Below, in pieces: positions 59,761 to 64,000 of a stretch of DNA of 64,000 bases. A program made the position numbers and the translations under genes. This DNA comes from Mactromeris polynyma (lineage: Eukaryota > Mollusca > Bivalvia > Venerida > Mactridae): NCBI GenBank assembly GCA_032209605.1, contig JASFXZ010000012.1, positions 2,728,001 to 2,792,000 of the forward strand, given 5' to 3'. Below the pieces are notes generated by a model that ran no database searches, was not told the origin of the DNA, and worked only from the letters and a program-made list of their open reading frames with translations. The number at the start of each line of letters is the position of its first letter. The first letter of the stretch is position 1.

Positions 59761-59890
59761 AGTGATTGACGTAGCTGGCCAGAAGAGTCAACGAAAGAAA
59801 TGGATACACTTGTTCGAAAATGTCACCGTGGTTCTATTCTTTGTATCTCTAAGTGCTTTTGACGAGACTTTAGAAGAAGATGACACATTA
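59761..59890 (+). CDS. Galpha exon 5 (switch II, residues 217-260)
   Basis: Acceptor TGTTTTTACAG, donor TTA|GTACGT. Reads VIDVAGQKSQRKKWIHLFEN, matching the hallmark 'DVGGQRSERKKWIHCFE'. The catalytic glutamine (Gln224) and the DxxG glycine (Gly223) are kept; the preceding glycine is Ala222 and the arginine after Gln is Lys225. Then VTVVLFFVSLSAFDETLEED corresponds to 'VTaiiFcvaLSeyDqvL.ED', the beta-4/alpha-3 region. This is the most conserved exon and secures the family identification. Taken alone the frame could be misread as starting at the GTG at 59762, but it is clearly internal. Confidence 0.93.
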
Positions 59891-60599
59891 GTACGTATTC
59901 TAAAATGTCTTTTAGATTTCCTTATTTTTTATTTCATGAAACTAACGTTTCTTACGCTTTAGCAACGCCGTCAACTCTATATAGTGTGTTACTAGGGATA
60001 ATACACCGTTACTTGTTGCATAATTCTACGTTGACATTCTAAATCTTGGACAATGATAGTAAATTCATTTTAAATACATATTTGACTTGATTTGATTTCA
60101 ATCAAACTGAAGTAATCAATTAACAATGCAAGACGATGTACATAATTTGATATAATGTGCGAAATGGTCAAACGACCTATTGTACTATTCGACCGCATGT
60201 AGTGGGCTTTTACGTATATATCTCTTTAGAAAATAACAGTAATAGCATGGCAATACAAACAACATAATAAAACAACATTTCTTTATTTCTCTGACAAAAA
60301 TCACCATAATCGCCAGTTATAAGCACGCGTAGAGGCATTATTATATTATATTATCTTGTATACAACACTATGGTCTAGATTTGACTGTCCTAGTGTTGTT
60401 GTATTTGCATTTTATTTATCGTCGCCACCGGTTTCCCACATGGGCGACGCCTCCGGAAGAATGTTAGTCATATTATATTCTTGGAGGATAGTGCATGATA
60501 CACGGAAGATGCCCCAGTTCCAGAAGCACCCCTGGTTCTTTTACGTGCTCGATGTAAAGCATCATACACGGGACATCGTTTTTTATAGTCTCGTCCGAA

Positions 60600-60715
60600 A
60601 GACTGAAAGTACGGTCAGTGATGGAGCGGGGAATCAAACCTGCGATCCCAGGATTACAAGTCCAAGCGCGTTACCGCTGGCCTACGGATCCGCTACATGT
60701 CCTAGTGTGTGACAA
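60600..60715 (-). repeat. tRNA-like SINE head, minus strand
   Basis: The complement shows A-box-like GGATCCGTAGGCCAGCGG, an anticodon-loop-like CTTGTAA (TGT, threonine type) and B-box-like GGTTTGATTCC at 60629-60640. The anticodon and acceptor stems are imperfect, so this is a tRNA-derived repeat, not a functional tRNA. Confidence 0.5.
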
Positions 60716-61690
60716 GTTCAGACTTTTACATATTTCACGTCCACCACAACACTATTTGTTTACAACTGAGAATTGCCAAGTATAAGAATTTAGTTCGCCG
60801 GAACGTTTTTTTTCATAAGTACAAATAGATTTTTAAGGGATTAAATCCGCATAATTTACGTTTAATAAATTATCTAGAGGCACTATATAGATTTAAGTAA
60901 AACCATCTGCCTATTTTGTCACAGTAAGGTTGTATCATTCTCCGTACCGATAGCGTATCCGTCCTATAATACGTTAGCTTCGCTGGTCCGGATTTTATAG
61001 ATTCCCGTGCATGAGGTTGGCATTTATCACATCTAACTATCGGGAATATTGCAAAAATCACAAAATTAATGAAAAAGCCAATACATAACTTCGCTTATAG
61101 TGATCGCATAACTAATTCGATCCCGATTTTATTCACGTATTTTGATGCATTAAGATAATTATACAAAATATTCATTGGCCTTCCTTATTTATATGCATAT
61201 GTATCCCTTTCGACATAAATCTATTAAGAGAGCACCATCATTCTGGTTGTTTAAGTAACAATATGCTAGCCATCATAATTATGATTTGCATAAATGTCTC
61301 TTCAAGCGATCAAAAATAATAGTTTCTGGCGACATTCAACATTTCAACTCTTACTCTACCGTTACTGTGTCTAGAATTACTATAATATTTCATTAAGTCT
61401 CTTCCGATCCTACGTTCCAAACACACATTATATACCAGTACATTACGGGGAATTTTAACCACCCAAACTTGATATTTTAGGAACTTTGCTCTAAATGTTA
61501 TAGTTTTGTCAATGTCGTAAAACTGCCGAAAGCGCATTTTATGACTTGCCAAAAATGGGATGATGTCGTAAAATTAATAGAACCATATGATGACAAACTT
61601 GGATTTAAATATAGTTCTAATTCAAACATTATTAACAATAACAAGATTGTCTAAGCGTAAAGGCTATTGAGATAAATAGTTAAATACACA

Positions 61691-62004
61691 TCAATACACA
61701 ATAATCTAGCAAAACATGGCATCAGCAAACTATATCAATACACAATAATCTAGCAAAACATGGCATCAGCAAACTATATCAATACACAATAATCTAGCAA
61801 AACATGGCATCAGCAAACTATATCAATACACAATAATCTAGCAAAACATGGCATCAGCAAACTATATCAATACACAATAATCTAGCAAAACATGGCATCA
61901 GCAAACTATATCAATACACAATAATCTAGCAAAACATGGCATCAGCAAACTATATCAATACACAATAATCTAGCAAAACATGGCATCAGCAAACTATATC
62001 AATA
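61691..62004 (+). repeat. 44-bp tandem repeat, 7 identical units
   Basis: Unit TCAATACACAATAATCTAGC, AAAACATGGCATCAGCAAAC TATA repeats with period 44 and no substitution seen over seven copies. Perfect homogeneity points to very recent expansion or gene conversion; unit number is probably polymorphic. Confidence 0.95.
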
Positions 62005-62162
62005 CAATATCATGCATTTAAAAATATAGTTAAGTGGACACTAAATCTCAAGTTAAAGTTATAGAATATGATCGTACGACTGTATTTAGTTTGGAAATAT
62101 GAGAAGAGGGCGATATTCTAAAACTGGGGTGAAGACGATGGGTAGTTTCAACGGGGAAGGGA

Positions 62163-62173
62163 GGGGGGGGGGG
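62163..62173 (+). repeat. G11 homopolymer
   Basis: Run of 11 G preceded by GGGGAAGGGAG and followed by TGG, a potential G-quadruplex former on the sense strand of intron 5. Similar runs occur at 25773 (11 G) and 30873 (14 G). Confidence 0.8.
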
Positions 62174-62894
62174 TGGTAATTATTTAATTAAATAATTAAT
62201 TGAATGGCCATATAACAGGTAAATAATAATATTTTCACTTGTATTCGAAATGAAATTTTATTTCTAAATCGAACAACTGCCCGAAGAAAACAAAGAATCC
62301 GTCATATCACAAGCAATTATATGTATAACGATAAACACCGCCATCTGTGGTCGGAATTAGTTATTTAAACATTGGAAAGAAAAGCAATATCTTAAGAAAA
62401 CAAAGAATATCTCGGTTGGCAAACAGTTAACATAACATTGTTTCATTTTGATGTATAAAGCACATACAACTGCGGCAATAATTCGACAGTAGTTTAAAGT
62501 CTAGCTACAGTCCGTAATGTTGTGTAGCACAATCTTAGATACGTACGTCAACATTCAAATCATAATTTAGGAAAATAAGGCTTTGTTCATTCCAGCGCAG
62601 CGTTTACAACGTGCAGATTTAAACAAACCAGCGACCAGTTTACAAACGAAGTTCGGTTGTCCAAAATTTGGACTGAACGCTCCCACTAGACCAACTATGT
62701 CTATGAAGATCTTGTTAAATGTACTTAATAATAATTATACATGTAATAATAAATAGCAACACTAATAGCTCAATATTGCGTACATTGGATTTCGTCGTCT
62801 CGCCAAGGAAATAATGTTAAGCAGATATGTTATGCATGTCGTATTAAATGATTTTTTCAACTTACCGAACATTGTGTTATGTTGTATATTTCAG

Positions 62895-63048
62895 AATTCT
62901 CTGACAGACAGCTTGAATACCTTTCATGATGTTTCCCACAATCACTATCTCGACAAGACAGACTTCCTGTTGTTTCTGAATAAGTTCGATCTATTTAAAG
63001 AGAAATTGAAAACTGTCCAGTTAAAGTCTTGTTTAAAGTCCTACCATG
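62895..63048 (+). CDS. Galpha exon 6 (alpha-3 to NKxD, residues 261-312)
   Basis: Acceptor TATTTCAG, donor CATG|GTAAGT. NSLTDSLNTFHDVSHNHYL matches 'nRM.ESL.lFdsi.nn.wf', and TDFLLFLNKFDLFKEKL matches 'tsiiLFLNKkDLf.eKi'. The guanine-specificity motif NKxD is intact (Asn289, Lys290, Asp292), which argues that nucleotide binding is still selected for even though the catalytic positions have changed. LKSCLKSYHG corresponds to the 'l..~fp.Y.G' segment before alpha-4. Confidence 0.92.
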
Positions 63049-63942
63049 GTAAGTGTTCTGAAATCAGGATAGTTATTTTAAAACGAGGGGTACATCCTCG
63101 CCACATTCTCGCGAATCTTGGGTCTAACCGTTTTACTTGGTTTGACAAGGAATTTTGTTGGGTCACTGATTTATTAGAATCCTCTCCAAAACAACACTTT
63201 GGAAGACGCAAATTTGGCTGGGGATGAGGATTTTGTTATTCTAGAAAGGTTAACTTGGTATTCGATATTTGCTACTGGAAAACAGTTGTGTTGTCGATAA
63301 GGAGATATTTCAGCTTAGTTTAATCATATTTTATTGTATTTATACATATAACTATCATAATTGCACAAACATACATGTAACTTGTACATACATACAAAAG
63401 GGTTGGGCCAAAAGTTTTAACAACATTATCTAGGGCCCTTCCCCATTTCAGCTGAAGAGGGTGTGGCTCTGGATAACATGCCATGTACAAAACTGTCTAT
63501 TACTTTATGTAGCCTCTATGAAACATTGAAAAACAACTGTCATCGTCTATTAGACATAACAATAGTCATTCCAGTAGTTTCAAGCAGGGAAGTTGTTTAT
63601 TATAGGCGGGAGAACGATTAAGAACTTGTCGGAAATTGTGTAAGGTCCGCAACCCGCTGTATCTTAATGTACTTGCCATTTGGCCCATAAACCAATTTTA
63701 TAATGGACTAGCACTGCTCTTGCATGAGTCAATATTTTTTCCAAGCCTCGGTATGGCTAAAAACCATGCCGCATTCTATGTGATTCGGTGGTACGATATT
63801 CAGCATTGGAGAAATATTAAAGGGTTATTACTCGTATGTGTGGTATTTCTGGCTATTTCGGAACGTACATAAAGTCACTCGGATATTGTAAACATGGAGG
63901 CATGCATCACACGTAATATTTTAATGTGGACTTTCTTTTCAG
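63049..63942 (+). other. Galpha intron 6 (0.9 kb)
   Basis: GTAAGT to TTCTTTTCAG. Contains the minus copy of the 39541 repeat. Two short open frames (one running on from exon 6, one at 63636) have no support as genes. Confidence 0.8.
63290..63460 (-). repeat. Dispersed 3'-tail-like repeat, minus copy
   Basis: The complement reads CTAGATAATGTTGTTAAAAC, TTTTGGCCCAACCCTTTTGT, ATGTTTGTGCAATTATGATA and GTTATATGTATAAATACAAT AAAA, closely matching 39541-39700. Confidence 0.6.
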
Positions 63943-64000
63943 GCGAAAATACGCCAGACGCATGCGTCAAATATGTCCGTGACCTGTTTCACCAACACAG
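63943..64000 (+). CDS. Galpha exon 7, partial (alpha-4, residues 312-330 and on)
   Basis: Acceptor CTTTTCAG. Phase 1 joining gives G-ENTPDACVKYVRDLFHQH, fitting the family pattern 'G.n.y..a..yi...F..l' of helix alpha-4. The frame is open to the last base of the window. The expected remaining parts, the beta-6 strand, the TCAT-type guanine contact and the C-terminal alpha-5 helix that decides receptor coupling, are outside. Confidence 0.88.

Larger units (their letters stand above)
59891..62894 (+). other. Galpha intron 5 (3.0 kb)
   Basis: GTACGT to TATTTCAG. Contains a tRNA-like repeat (60600), the 44-bp array (61691) and a G-tract followed by a TAATTATTTAATTAAATAAT palindrome (62163). Otherwise nothing recognised at 59.9-60.4, 60.75-61.69 and 62.2-62.89 kb. 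Confidence 0.75.
3155..64000 (+). other. Divergent G-protein alpha subunit gene, 7 visible exons, 3' end outside window
   Basis: Gene span from the proposed ATG to the window edge. Exon lengths are 45, 124, 185, 296, 130, 154 and at least 58 nt. Phases at the junctions are 0, 1, 0, 2, 0 and 1, and every intron can be bounded by GT and AG. The joined frame gives about 330 residues, against about 354 for a typical Galpha, so roughly 35-45 C-terminal residues should lie downstream. Galpha proteins are membrane-associated GTPases that couple seven-helix receptors to effectors. Spacing from P-loop to NKxD matches the family: Lys63 to Asn289 here, Lys46 to Asn269 in mammalian Gi1. I cannot assign it to Gs, Gi/o, Gq or G12, and it looks like a lineage-specific divergent member. 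No frameshift or internal stop is needed, which argues against a pseudogene. Confidence 0.88.

Noticed and set aside
59762..59962. GTG-initiated frame as an independent small gene
   Set aside because: It is the internal switch II exon plus read-through into the intron. A canonical acceptor and donor bound the conserved part.
62814..63227. 137-codon frame spanning exon 6 as a single-exon gene
   Set aside because: Only 62895-63048 matches Galpha. The ends are intron sequence beyond clear splice sites.

Overview
This window looks like AT-rich nuclear DNA of a metazoan. It has small exons with GT-AG borders, introns of up to 37 kb, tRNA-headed SINE-like repeats, a non-LTR retrotransposon, many MITEs and several satellite arrays. 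A lophotrochozoan, most likely a bivalve mollusc, is my best guess from the style of the dispersed repeats. That assignment is inference.

One host gene explains all the convincing coding sequence: a plus-strand heterotrimeric G-protein alpha subunit (Galpha). Seven exons are visible at 3155-3199, 40729-40852, 49049-49233, 52382-52677, 59761-59890, 62895-63048 and 63943-64000, where the last runs off the window. They join in compatible phases into an open frame of about 330 codons. It contains the N-terminal helix, a P-loop, a full helical domain, switch I and II, the RKKWIH block and the NKxD guanine-recognition motif. The C-terminal receptor-contact helix lies beyond the window. The protein is strikingly divergent at catalytic positions: the P-loop is GGACCGKS instead of GAGESGKS, the arginine finger and the switch I threonine appear lost, switch II is DVAGQK, and the start lacks the usual Gly2/Cys3 lipidation signal. 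Exon 4 ends in a tandem splice donor (GTAGTAAGT); using the downstream site would add an in-frame stop.

Layout: 0-2.3 kb holds a decayed minus-strand LTR-retrotransposon (gag and aspartic protease fragments). 2.3-3.2 kb holds a dispersed repeat, a possible TATA box and exon 1. Intron 1 (3.2-40.7 kb) contains MITEs, several dispersed repeat families, a 30-bp tandem array and a foldback-like structure at about 15.44-28.88 kb. The foldback's two inverted arms carry a roughly 200-bp end sequence plus long arrays of the 16-bp palindrome CTTAGAACGTTCTAAG. Intron 1 also holds a 5'-truncated LINE at 31.6-33.5 kb. Intron 2 holds a SINE and a 3.3-kb array of an 18-bp satellite that ends about 360 bp before the P-loop exon. 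Introns 3-6 hold further MITEs, an old DNA-transposon-like element, a 60-bp tandem array, a perfectly homogeneous 44-bp x 7 array and more SINE/LINE pieces.

Seven copies of one roughly 230-bp MITE family (TA target, long inverted repeats rich in TGACGTCA) are spread through the gene. No second host gene can be supported firmly. A possible small secreted-peptide exon pair at 23.4/24.6 kb is noted at low confidence.
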